This document shows, one piece after another, positions 16,214-23,547 of a stretch of DNA of 35,719 bases. Source of the stretch: Alphaproteobacteria bacterium (GTDB taxonomy: Bacteria > Pseudomonadota > Alphaproteobacteria > UBA8366 > GCA-2717185); assembly GCA_021774435.1 (NCBI GenBank), contig JAJFJB010000084.1, positions 1 through 35,719 of the forward strand. The letters run 5' to 3'. Below the pieces are notes generated by a model that was given only the letters and a program-made list of their open reading frames with translations, did no database searches and was not told where the DNA came from. Made by a program: the position numbers and the translations under genes. Positions within the stretch are counted from its first letter, which is position 1; every line of letters begins with the position of its first letter.

Positions 16214-17602
16214 ATGAGTAAAAAACCGGCAACGTCCGCGACAAACCTGACGGCATGGCTACGCCACAACGTGTGGGATGTAGACATCGCGCTATTGCCA
16301 CGGTGGCAAGCCGCACTGATCGGGTTGGTGCGCTTCGGTCATGTCATCATTAGAAGCGTAATCGGCGAGCAACTCACCCTGCGGGCCATGAGCCTGGTCT
16401 ACACGACGTTATTGTCATTGGTCCCTTTGCTCGCGATTAGCTTCACGGTTCTGAAGGGTCTCGGTCTTCACAACGAAATCGAACCGATGCTGCTCGGCGT
16501 ACTGGAGCCGCTTGGCGAAAAGGGCGTTGAAATAACCAACGAGATTGTGGGGTTTGTCGAAAACATAAAGGTCGGCGTCCTCGGCTTCTTCGGCTTTGCG
16601 ATGCTGTTCTATACCGTCGTCTCGCTGATGCAAAAGATTGAACGGGCTTTCAACCACACTTGGCACATCGCCCGCGACCGTAGCTTCGCTCATCAGGTTC
16701 GAGACTATTTAAGTGTGATTCTGATCGGTCCCTTGCTTGTTATCATGGCCATTGGAATCATGGTCTCCTTGCTGAACACGGCCGTCGTGGAAATGCTGAG
16801 CGCCATCCAGCCCTTCGGTTTGTTGATCAAGAGCGCCGCGAAGCTGGCGCCCTTCATCATGACGTTTGCCGCCTTTACCTTCGTTTACATGTTCGTTCCC
16901 AATACGACTGTACGCCTGCGGTCGGCCCTGATCGGCGGTGTGGTTGCCAGCTTTCTTTGGAGCGCGACAGGGTGGATGTTCGGACTATTTGTCGTGAACT
17001 CGGCGCAATACGCGGCGATCTACTCGACCTTCGCGTCCCTAATCATATTTTTGATCTGGCTCTATCTGGGCTGGTTGATCCTGCTGATCGGCGCCAGTAT
17101 CGCCTTCCACGATCAGCACCCCGAATACGTTACCGCGACCAGACGTCAAATGAGTCTCAGCAACCGTATGCGCGAGAATCTTGCGCTGCTCATCGCCTTT
17201 CATATCGGTGAAAGCTTTTACCGTAGCGCCCCAAACTGGACGGCTGATGGCCTTGCACAGCGGCTTTCCGCCCCGATGGATGCAACGGAAACGATCCTCG
17301 CCGCTCTGGAGAAAGAAGGCTTATTGGTGCGCTCCGGATCGGAACCGCCTACCTTCCTGCCCGCTCGCCCGTTGGAAACAACTTTGGTGAGCGACGTCTT
17401 ACATGCTGCTCGGGTTGCCGAAGAGACGTCGTATCTCAACCCGGACCGCTTGCCCCGAGAAATGGGGGTCGATGCAATCCTGAACGATGTTAACGACGCT
17501 GCTGCGGCAGTACTGCAAGGCCGTACACTGAAAGATCTTGCCCTCTCAGGCGCGGCTCCCTGCAGCGGGCCGAAACCTGAAACAGACACAACTACGATAT
17601 AG
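16214..17602 (+). CDS. YihY/BrkB family inner membrane protein (UPF0761)
   Basis: The first 300 residues contain about six membrane helices in the YihY/BrkB pattern, including LTLRAMSLVYTTLLSLVPLLAISF, GFFGFAMLFYTVVSLMQKIERAFNHTWHI, FLWSATGWMFGLFVVN and IFLIWLYLGWLILLIGASIAF. Older annotations call this family ribonuclease BN, but that assignment was shown to be wrong. A soluble C-terminal extension of about 140 residues includes a winged-helix-like stretch (LAQRLSAPMDATETILAALEKEGLLVR). GAGG eight bases before the ATG supports the start. The cupin gene follows after 9 bases, so the two are likely co-transcribed. Confidence 0.9.
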   Translation: MSKKPATSATNLTAWLRHNVWDVDIALLPRWQAALIGLVRFGHVIIRSVIGEQLTLRAMSLVYTTLLSLVPLLAISFTVLKGLGLHNEIEPMLLGVLEPLGEKGVEITNEIVGFVENIKVGVLGFFGFAMLFYTVVSLMQKIERAFNHTWHIARDRSFAHQVRDYLSVILIGPLLVIMAIGIMVSLLNTAVVEMLSAIQPFGLLIKSAAKLAPFIMTFAAFTFVYMFVPNTTVRLRSALIGGVVASFLWSATGWMFGLFVVNSAQYAAIYSTFASLIIFLIWLYLGWLILLIGASIAFHDQHPEYVTATRRQMSLSNRMRENLALLIAFHIGESFYRSAPNWTADGLAQRLSAPMDATETILAALEKEGLLVRSGSEPPTFLPARPLETTLVSDVLHAARVAEETSYLNPDRLPREMGVDAILNDVNDAAAAVLQGRTLKDLALSGAAPCSGPKPETDTTTI

Positions 17603-17611
17603 GAGACCGAC

Positions 17612-17998
17612 ATGGCGAAAGCGATCGATATAGAAGCGGAATTGGCTCCGCTAAAATTCCTCGAAGGACGGGACCGGTTCTCCGACACGACCGGTGTTTT
17701 CGCGCGGCTTACGAAGTACCGCGACAGCATGATTTCCGCCGGCGGTTTTTCCGGCACCAGCCAGTGGGAGCGTCATCCCAACGGAGACGAAATCGTACAG
17801 ATACTGAAAGGGAAGACAACCGTCACTCTTTTGACGAAGGAAGGTCAGGAGACCCACGCATTAAAGGCCGGCATGTTCATCGTCGTGCCGCAGAACACCT
17901 GGCATCAATTCAATGCGCCGGACGGCGTCACACTGATGACAACCACGCCACAGCCGACTGAGCATATCGAAGACGAATTCCCGCCCGACATGAAATAG
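17612..17998 (+). CDS. Cupin domain protein
   Basis: This is a single small beta-barrel domain of 128 residues. It contains the first cupin motif around WERHPNGDEIVQILKGKTTVTL and the second around LKAGMFIVVPQNTWHQFNAPDGV. Candidate metal ligands are His51, Glu56 and the His in TWHQF. It follows the YihY gene by 9 bases with AGGAG just before the ATG. Cupins of this size can be enzymes or sensors; nothing in the sequence indicates the ligand. Confidence 0.85.
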   Translation: MAKAIDIEAELAPLKFLEGRDRFSDTTGVFARLTKYRDSMISAGGFSGTSQWERHPNGDEIVQILKGKTTVTLLTKEGQETHALKAGMFIVVPQNTWHQFNAPDGVTLMTTTPQPTEHIEDEFPPDMK

Positions 17999-18064
17999 CT
18001 CGGCTCTAGACATTACAGGTGGTGCGCGGGATAAACGGACAGGTCTAGCAAAGGGAATTCGAAC

Positions 18065-19282
18065 ATGCGTTGCGAAGTTGTTGCCATCGGTACGGAGCTG
18101 TTGCTCGGCCAAATCGTGGATTCCAATTCGTCGTGGATCGGCGAGCAATTAGCGCTCGTCGGCATCGACTCCCTGTTTCAAGTCAAAGTCGGCGACAACT
18201 TCGACCGGATGGAGCTTACGATCCGCCACGCGCTGGACCGCAGTGATGCGGTAATCTGCTGCGGTGGACTGGGTCCGACACAAGACGATATCACCCGAGA
18301 AGTGGTCGCCGCCATTATGGGTGCCAAGCTGAACCGCGACGAAGCGATCGTCGAAAAAATTCGGATGATGTTTGAATCGCGTGGCCGTGTGATGACGGAC
18401 AACAACAAACGCCAGGCGGACATTCCAGAAGGCGCCGCCCCTATTGCTCAAATGCCGGGCACGGCGCCGGGCCTGGTCTGTCCCATCGGCGACAAGGTTA
18501 TCTATTGCGTGCCGGGCGTGCCGCATGAGATGCGCACCATGATGCAGGGCACGATCCTGCCGGACCTGCAGCGCCGTTCGGGGGAAACCGCCGTCATTCG
18601 CAGCCGCGTCTTACGCACCTGGGGCAACAGTGAATCGGGTCTCGCCGAACGTCTCGCAGAGCGGATCGACCAACTCGACACGCTCGGGAACCCCACTCTC
18701 GCGTTTCAGGCCAGCGGCATGGAAGGTATCAAGGTCCGCATCACCGCCAAGGCACCAGACGAAGGCACAGCGGAATCGATCATCTCGGCAGAGGAAGGGT
18801 TGATCCGCAGCATGCTCGGTGATGTCATCTTCGGAGTCGACGACGAGTCTATGGAAACAGTGGTACTCAACATGCTGGGGGAACGCGGCATGACCTTGGC
18901 CGTAGCCGAGGGTCTGACCGGCGGCGTACTGTCGTCACGGCTTTCCGAGATCGATCAGCGCATGGCGATCTTTCGGGGCGGTACAATTGGAACCGGTATC
19001 GAAGATGCGGACCGGCCCGGCGGCGACTGTGCCGCGGAGGCCGCCGCAAAGGCGCGGCAGACCTACGGCGCGGATGTCGGTCTTGCGGTAGCCACCGCCC
19101 GGCCGAAGGATGAGCAACCACGGGGAACAGTGTTTGTTAGCCTTGATATAAACGGCACACCTTATACGCAGACGGTCTCCTTACCGGGTGACCGCAACCG
19201 GTTCCGAAACTACGCGGTTATCAATTCCTTGAATTTTTTACGCAAGACGCTAACTGGGAGCAAAATGACAACCCTCCGGTAA
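18065..19282 (+). CDS. cinA: CinA family protein with a degenerate C-terminal deamidase domain
   Basis: The N-terminal half is a classic CinA/MoaB-like domain: CEVVAIGTELLLGQIVDSN, CCGGLGPTQDDITRE, and YCVPGVPHEM. In this family that domain hydrolyses ADP-ribose-type pyrophosphates. A linker domain follows (about 175-260). The C-terminal domain corresponds to PncC, the nicotinamide mononucleotide deamidase. Here the AESCTGG catalytic motif reads AEGLTGG (Gly283 in place of the Ser). The following YSNEAK-like and SGIAGP segments are also absent, replaced by GTIGTGIEDA and ATARPKDEQ. The C-terminal half is therefore probably inactive as a deamidase. The gene stands alone, with a 66-base gap after the cupin gene. 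Confidence 0.85.
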   Translation: MRCEVVAIGTELLLGQIVDSNSSWIGEQLALVGIDSLFQVKVGDNFDRMELTIRHALDRSDAVICCGGLGPTQDDITREVVAAIMGAKLNRDEAIVEKIRMMFESRGRVMTDNNKRQADIPEGAAPIAQMPGTAPGLVCPIGDKVIYCVPGVPHEMRTMMQGTILPDLQRRSGETAVIRSRVLRTWGNSESGLAERLAERIDQLDTLGNPTLAFQASGMEGIKVRITAKAPDEGTAESIISAEEGLIRSMLGDVIFGVDDESMETVVLNMLGERGMTLAVAEGLTGGVLSSRLSEIDQRMAIFRGGTIGTGIEDADRPGGDCAAEAAAKARQTYGADVGLAVATARPKDEQPRGTVFVSLDINGTPYTQTVSLPGDRNRFRNYAVINSLNFLRKTLTGSKMTTLR

Positions 19283-19526
19283 GGCGCCCCTCTTAAAACC
19301 GACACCAGTATTCCGAACCCCGGTAAACACGTTCAACCGGTTAATAGCACCCGACAACCCAGCGTCCGGCAGTGCGTCACGCGGCGATAAAAATACAATT
19401 TCAACGGCGATCTGGATTCACGAATCACCAGTAAAGCTTTCTTAAATTGGTGATTCGCAACAAATCAAGAAATTTTTCCCCAATAGATTTAAGATTATAC
19501 CTCCAGCACCAACAGTGGAGGCAGAC
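19283..19526. other. Intergenic region with clustered dyads upstream of the GNAT-like gene
   Basis: The left part holds nothing I recognise. At 19421-19430 and 19448-19457 there are perfect 10-base inverted arms (CGAATCACCA / TGGTGATTCG) around a 17-base loop. A further half-site (GATTCAC, 19415-19421) abuts the left arm. TTATAC near 19495-19500 could be a -10 element for the gene that starts at 19527, but no good -35 is evident. The arrangement looks more like an operator cluster than a terminator, since no T-run follows. Confidence 0.4.
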
Positions 19527-20282
19527 ATGACCTATCTGACAAAAAACGAAAACGATCTTATCCAGCGCTACTTGAAATCGGCTACCGCTGATTTGAACGA
19601 AATGGAACTGGATTTGGAGATTGGTGAAGATCTGCAAGATTGCAAAGCGGCGTATAACGATATTCCCGGGAACATTATATACCCTAAAACGCACGATCCC
19701 GATCACTGCTATTTAACGCCCAGCAATGCGTTCTGGTGTTCGTTCATAGAGCGAAGGACCGGGGATCCCATTGTCGTCGGCGCCCACCGGATCATCGAGA
19801 CGCGTTCACTCGTTGGGGAAATTTATACACACCGGGCGTTCGGAGACCGCCTCCCAGTCGTTGACACTTATGACATCGGGCTGCAGGAAGGCTTGCCGCA
19901 ATTGTCGGGCCGCATGGGCAGCACTGGCGGGATCGTAACGCACGAAATGTGGCAAAAGCGCGGGCTAGGGAGCCTGATTGCGCGGGTAATGCAGGCACTA
20001 TCAATTAGGCATTTCGAGATTGATTATCAGTACAGCTTTACTGTTGATAACCCCAATCGTCGCCGCCTCGTCAGAAATGGCTACGGCATTGAACATAGCG
20101 TGTTGGCGACAGTTGGTACGACGCCAATCAACGGGAAAAGCATCGGCGTGATGTTGAACTATTCCAGCCGCCAGGAATTGCTGGCGCGTATGAAAAAGGA
20201 GTTAGGCGTTTGTAAATTGCGGCGTCTGCAAGCTCCGGCACGTATACGCGATAACCGTCACCCGGCCATCCAGGTCGCTTAG
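19527..20282 (+). CDS. GNAT-like N-acetyltransferase protein
   Basis: This 251-residue protein is not a close match to any named enzyme I recognise. It contains a GNAT acetyl-CoA-binding pattern: the strand GGIVTHEMW followed by QKRGLGSLIARVMQALS, then a later strand and DNPNRRRLVRNGYG, as in GNAT motif B. The N-terminal 60 residues are acidic and helical. GGAGG lies five bases before the ATG at 19527, so the in-frame GTG at 19515 is not the start. It sits in an AT-richer segment. Its last 81 bases overlap, tail to tail, the end of a PAS_5-like gene on the other strand. The substrate is unknown. An autoinducer-synthase role was considered, but the needed residues are not seen. Confidence 0.6.
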   Translation: MTYLTKNENDLIQRYLKSATADLNEMELDLEIGEDLQDCKAAYNDIPGNIIYPKTHDPDHCYLTPSNAFWCSFIERRTGDPIVVGAHRIIETRSLVGEIYTHRAFGDRLPVVDTYDIGLQEGLPQLSGRMGSTGGIVTHEMWQKRGLGSLIARVMQALSIRHFEIDYQYSFTVDNPNRRRLVRNGYGIEHSVLATVGTTPINGKSIGVMLNYSSRQELLARMKKELGVCKLRRLQAPARIRDNRHPAIQVA

Positions 20283-20768
20283 CGGCAGCATTAACCGTGT
20301 GTAGCGGCGGCGATAGCGGCGGCCATTGCCATACAATTCCTGATCAATTAGGGAATACAGTGGCACGTTGCTATCGCGGCAGTCCAAATATTCGCTGGCA
20401 CAGAACCTTGCGTGCGCGTCAACCGGAAACTCCGAAAGCCGCTTTCCGGACAATTCGTTACCAAAGCCAGGTATCGGATTCGGCTGATGCGCGCGCAGTA
20501 GAAAGTGGTGCGGTTCTGCGTAATCTACGTCGATGTAGCTCACCTGCTCTTGCAGAGGAGCCGGAAGCTGCTGAACAAATCGGCGGTGCCAAACGAAATT
20601 CCCCGTATAAGTGCTTTCCCAATATTTTAAGAGGTCCATCAAGCGCGTCGCTCGACCGCCATGTCGGTTCACACCTTCCTCGACACTCAAAGTATTGAGA
20701 TCGGCGCGCGAACGCTCTTGCCAGCCAGACCGGCCGATTTCTCGAACTTCAACCTGGAACCCATACAT
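20202..20768 (-). CDS. PAS_5-like domain protein, copy B
   Basis: This 188-residue protein matches the pattern of the PAS_5 (PF07310-type) proteins common in Rhodospirillales and relatives, as I recall it. It has LLKYWESTYTGNFVWHRRFVQQLP at the start of the domain, ISYID-like VSYIDVDY, a core FLLRAHQPNPIPGFGNELSGKRLSEFP, and a C-terminal YTRLMLPLSDLDGRVTVI. In such proteins the fold probably senses or binds a small ligand; no output domain is attached here. Its ATG lies one base after the stop of the upstream paralogue (TAATATG), which implies translational coupling. The last 81 bases overlap the 3' end of the GNAT-like gene. Confidence 0.6.
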   Translation of the reverse strand: MYGFQVEVREIGRSGWQERSRADLNTLSVEEGVNRHGGRATRLMDLLKYWESTYTGNFVWHRRFVQQLPAPLQEQVSYIDVDYAEPHHFLLRAHQPNPIPGFGNELSGKRLSEFPVDAHARFCASEYLDCRDSNVPLYSLIDQELYGNGRRYRRRYTRLMLPLSDLDGRVTVIAYTCRSLQTPQFTNA

Positions 20769-20769
20769 A

Positions 20770-21282
20770 TTAACTAACGCGCGATGCTGCGATCGGTATT
20801 ATGTCGTTATTCTCCGCCACGATTACATTTTCAACGTCGTTCTCACCGATTGGAAGCATCAGGCGTGAAAATCGACGCCGCAAACCTTCAATCGTCTGAT
20901 CGATATGATGATAGGCAGGCACGGCGCGAGACTTTACTCTGTAGAGATCCTGCTCAAGCCAAATGCGTTCATTCTCATTTTCGATCCCGTGGGCGAACCC
21001 CGCCACATCAAGGCCGAAGCGAAGTAGGCACAAACCGTCTTGGCGAATACTAACAACATTCTGACCGTCGCCCGCATTGATGACCGATTTCGGTTGGAAC
21101 TGATTTGCGTCAGGCAGGGCATCAGACCCACGTGCCCGCTCCCAAGCGAAAAATAGAGGTAACAAAGCGCTGTTGCCTTCAAATCTAGCGAGTCCTGCGG
21201 TGACTTCCATTCCCCAGCGCGTGCTAATATCGGAACCTCGTACCGCTTCAATTTCGTCTATTACCAGTTCCGCAAACTGCAT
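20770..21282 (-). CDS. PAS_5-like domain protein, copy A
   Basis: This protein of about 170 residues resembles its downstream partner: LLPLFFAWERARGSDALPDANQFQP near the start of the domain, an acidic central part (FAHGIENENERIWLEQDLY), and a C-terminal RFSRLMLPIGENDVENVIVAEN that parallels RLMLPLSDLDGRVTVI in copy B. It has no signal peptide, membrane span or output domain. The start is chosen as ATG at 21282; a TTG at 21297 is also open and neither has a clear ribosome binding site. A TATAAT at 21331-21326 is well placed as its promoter. The PAS assignment is weaker than for copy B. Confidence 0.5.
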   Translation of the reverse strand: MQFAELVIDEIEAVRGSDISTRWGMEVTAGLARFEGNSALLPLFFAWERARGSDALPDANQFQPKSVINAGDGQNVVSIRQDGLCLLRFGLDVAGFAHGIENENERIWLEQDLYRVKSRAVPAYHHIDQTIEGLRRRFSRLMLPIGENDVENVIVAENNDIIPIAASRVS

Positions 21283-21318
21283 CGCGAGCCCAACCAAAAT
21301 AAGATATCAAAAGTGCTT

Positions 21319-21354
21319 CAGCTATATTATAGGTTGTTGCGATGAATTACATGA
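21319..21354 (-). promoter_or_regulatory. Putative promoter of the PAS_5-like operon
   Basis: On the minus strand a perfect TATAAT (21331-21326) would place transcription start near 21319, about 37 bases before the ATG at 21282. The -35 region (TCATGT, 21354-21349, 17-base spacer) is poor, which suggests dependence on an activator or a weak promoter. Confidence 0.35.
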
Positions 21355-21408
21355 CTATTCGATGCCTATCAGAATATTCTTCAGGGTACGCACAGTGCGT
21401 TGCATATT

Positions 21409-21426
21409 GGCCAGGTTCAACTGGCC
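21409..21426. repeat. Dyad GGCCAG-GTTCAA-CTGGCC between divergent genes
   Basis: Perfect 6-base arms around a 6-base centre lie between the PAS_5-like operon and the TauD gene, followed by GTTGACGG and a run of six T. Read on the plus strand it has terminator-like features, but the nearest upstream plus-strand gene ends more than 1 kb away. An operator for the TauD gene is at least as likely. Confidence 0.3.
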
Positions 21427-21510
21427 GTTGACGGTTTTTTACACAACCTTGCCTCGTTTCCGCCGGCGGCCTAGCCTAGGCGGGAGTTACATCATAGCGA
21501 GGCAAAAAAC

Positions 21511-22380
21511 ATGAGCGTGCTCGTCCAAGAACAGACGATGCAGATCAACAAAATTAAAGAAAATATCGGGGCCGAAGTTACTGGTGTCGACCTCACAAGA
21601 CCTGTCGACGAGGCGACCTTGCAGCGGCTTCATGACGCGCTGATCGACAATGTCGCACTGGTGATCCGCGATCAGAACTTCACCGCGGCGCAATACGCAG
21701 CCGCGGCCAAACTGTTCGGCGACCTGATGGAAGACCAGAACCGCATGTACCTCGCAGACGGTGTTCCGATGGTTAGCGTTTTGTCCAACCGTCATAAGGA
21801 TACGAACGGCAAACCGGCGAAGGTTGCGAATAACGCAACCTGGCACACCGACCACACCAACCAGGAATTTCCGCCGAAATTCACCTGCCTCTACCCTGTC
21901 GCCCTGCCCGACAGCGGGGGCGGTACCGCCGTCTGCAATATGCGCGCCGCCTACGAAGCCTTGCCGCAAGACCTCAAGGACCGCATCACGGATATGAAGA
22001 CTGAAAACACGCTGATCAGCAGCGCGCGAATGAAGACGGCCAACCCGGACATTGTCCGCGCGCAGAAGGAAGCGAAGACCCCACCTATGATCCAACCGCT
22101 TGTGCGCACCCACCCGGAACGCAGCACCAAGGCAATCTGGTTCCATAAAAGCAAGACCGAGAGGGTCATCGGCATGGAGCCGCAAGAGACTCAGGATTTT
22201 CTGGAAGAGCTTCTCGAAATCGCTATCAAGCCAGAATTCACCTATGTCCACGAATATACGTTGGGCGACATGCTGATGGTCGACAACCGCTCCGCTATGC
22301 ACAAAGCCGGCTTTGATTACGATCATAGCCAGCACCGCATGGTCTACCGGGCACTGGTCCGGGGCGAGCGACCGGCATAG
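21511..22380 (+). CDS. TauD/TfdA family 2-oxoglutarate and Fe(II)-dependent dioxygenase
   Basis: These cytoplasmic enzymes hydroxylate small molecules such as taurine, alkylsulfates, phenoxyacetates or related acids, using 2-oxoglutarate and oxygen. The iron site is complete: WHTDHTNQE (His112, Asp114) and the distal His264 in DNRSAMHKAG. The 2-oxoglutarate arginine region HRMVYRALVRG has Arg276 and Arg280, at the same spacing from the iron His, within one residue, as in TauD. GAGG eight bases before ATG 21511 supports this start; an internal Met at codon 10 begins the conserved part. It is convergent with a DMT transporter gene (7 bases between stops). The neighbours do not reveal the substrate. 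Confidence 0.92.
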   Translation: MSVLVQEQTMQINKIKENIGAEVTGVDLTRPVDEATLQRLHDALIDNVALVIRDQNFTAAQYAAAAKLFGDLMEDQNRMYLADGVPMVSVLSNRHKDTNGKPAKVANNATWHTDHTNQEFPPKFTCLYPVALPDSGGGTAVCNMRAAYEALPQDLKDRITDMKTENTLISSARMKTANPDIVRAQKEAKTPPMIQPLVRTHPERSTKAIWFHKSKTERVIGMEPQETQDFLEELLEIAIKPEFTYVHEYTLGDMLMVDNRSAMHKAGFDYDHSQHRMVYRALVRGERPA

Positions 22381-22387
22381 CAGACGG

Positions 22388-23245
22388 CTAACCCAGCGCC
22401 AGTAACACCATGCCGGCGACAATCAGGCAAGCCCATCCCATACGCTGCCGTAGCGCGCCCTCGCGCAGCAGGACAGACCCGAGCACGACGGTAATCAACA
22501 CGCTGACCTCGCGCGCCGGCGCAACGTAAACGACCGGCGTGAAGGCTAGCGCGGTCAGCACGAGTATGTAGGCGAGTGGATTGAACACCGCGATACCTAG
22601 CACTGCGTACTTATGCTCACGCCAGTGCTGCGCGATTGCCGCGCGTCGCGTCACGGCATAGGGCGCCAGGATCATCGCCCGGCCCAAGCTGGAAGTATAA
22701 TCAAGCAATAGTGGTGGGACTAAAAGCACGCTGACGGTGTAAGCGTCCCAAGCTGTATAGCTACCAATCAATATGCCGGCAGAGATGCCGAATAGGAGCG
22801 AACTCTTGACGTTTTGCGCGGCCTTGCTGAAGCCGCCGGTCAGGAAAACGACACCGACTATGACGGCCAAACCGCCGACAATGATCGGCAACGTCAAATG
22901 TTCGCCCAAGATCGCGACGGCGAAAAGCGTCGATAGAAACGGCCCGGTGGCACGCGCGGTCGGATAGACCAGCGACAGATCACCCTTGCGGTAACCTTGC
23001 TGCAAGAGCAGAAAATAAGCCATGTGCAGCAGTGCACTGGCAACGCAGAAGGCGAGTTCCCGCCAGCCCAGAGCCGGCAATTCGATCACGTAAACGCCGA
23101 TCGCAACCGGAAAATACAATACGACGGAAATTACCGAAAACAGCCAGACCAGTTCCGGGCCGCCATTCACCCGTTTGACCAGCAGGTTCCAGGTGGCGTG
23201 ACAGCAGGCGGCGGTCAGAACTAGGGCGAGAGCAAAGTAGGTCAT
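22388..23245 (-). CDS. EamA/DMT family transporter
   Basis: The 285-residue inner-membrane protein has about ten hydrophobic helices in two repeated halves of five, as in the drug/metabolite transporter superfamily. The first repeat contains CHATWNLLVKRVNGGPELVW and LLQQGYRKGDLSLVYPTARATGPFLSTLFA; the second ends in PVVYVAPAREVSVLITVVLGSVLLREG. The GDLSLVYP...GP segment is typical of EamA exporters. GAGG precedes the ATG by seven bases and lies in a stem of the structured leader described separately. The transported compound is unknown. Confidence 0.9.
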   Translation of the reverse strand: MTYFALALVLTAACCHATWNLLVKRVNGGPELVWLFSVISVVLYFPVAIGVYVIELPALGWRELAFCVASALLHMAYFLLLQQGYRKGDLSLVYPTARATGPFLSTLFAVAILGEHLTLPIIVGGLAVIVGVVFLTGGFSKAAQNVKSSLLFGISAGILIGSYTAWDAYTVSVLLVPPLLLDYTSSLGRAMILAPYAVTRRAAIAQHWREHKYAVLGIAVFNPLAYILVLTALAFTPVVYVAPAREVSVLITVVLGSVLLREGALRQRMGWACLIVAGMVLLALG

Positions 23246-23327
23246 GAAGACACCTCATGCGCAGGACAACGGGCGTACGGAACCGCACCCGTCTATCCCC
23301 CCTGGTCTTCTATCCCTTAAGGTGTCT
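23246..23327 (-). promoter_or_regulatory. Structured mRNA leader of the EamA transporter gene (candidate cis-regulatory RNA)
   Basis: Read on the minus strand, AGACACCT (23327-23320) pairs perfectly with AGGTGTCT (23255-23248), and the GAGG ribosome binding site overlaps the second arm. Enclosed is a strong hairpin: ACGGGTG and CGCCCGT (23292-23269, one wobble pair) with an inner CGG-TT-CCG. Two GGGATAG/GGGGATAG-like purine stretches (23315-23294) lie single-stranded between them. The layout, a closing stem that can hide the ribosome binding site, is that of a translational riboswitch or ribosomal-type regulator. I do not recognise a known riboswitch class. Confidence 0.4.
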
Positions 23328-23547
23328 GCCGCAATGGCGGCGTTCCGTGGCGCTCGGTCCAGACCCGGAGCGGAACCCTAGCCACACATAGATCGGATGG
23401 CGAAAAGTAAAGGACGCGGTAATATTTGCAAGGCCGGACGCGCAGCACCGAAATCTACCTAAAAATAAATCCCTGCATAACCTGCCACTCAATCGTTAGA
23501 ATATGGAAGGACCACGGGGGTGGCTCGATCGTTCGTTGGGGTTCGAT
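23328..23547. other. Gap upstream of the EamA and cyclase genes
   Basis: This divergent intergenic segment must hold the promoters of the EamA gene (minus) and the cyclase gene (plus). I see no clear sigma70 pair. An AT-rich stretch at 23455-23475 might include cyclase promoter elements. No RNA gene is recognised. Confidence 0.3.

Noticed and set aside
16214-17602. Ribonuclease BN label for the YihY/BrkB protein
   Set aside because: That name comes from an old misassignment; the protein is a multi-helix membrane protein without nuclease motifs.
19527-20282. A LuxI-type autoinducer synthase, suggested by a GNAT-like fold and an upstream dyad
   Set aside because: The N-terminal Arg/Trp/Phe pattern of LuxI proteins is not present and no LuxR gene is adjacent. 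The GNAT RGLGS motif fits ordinary acetyltransferases better.
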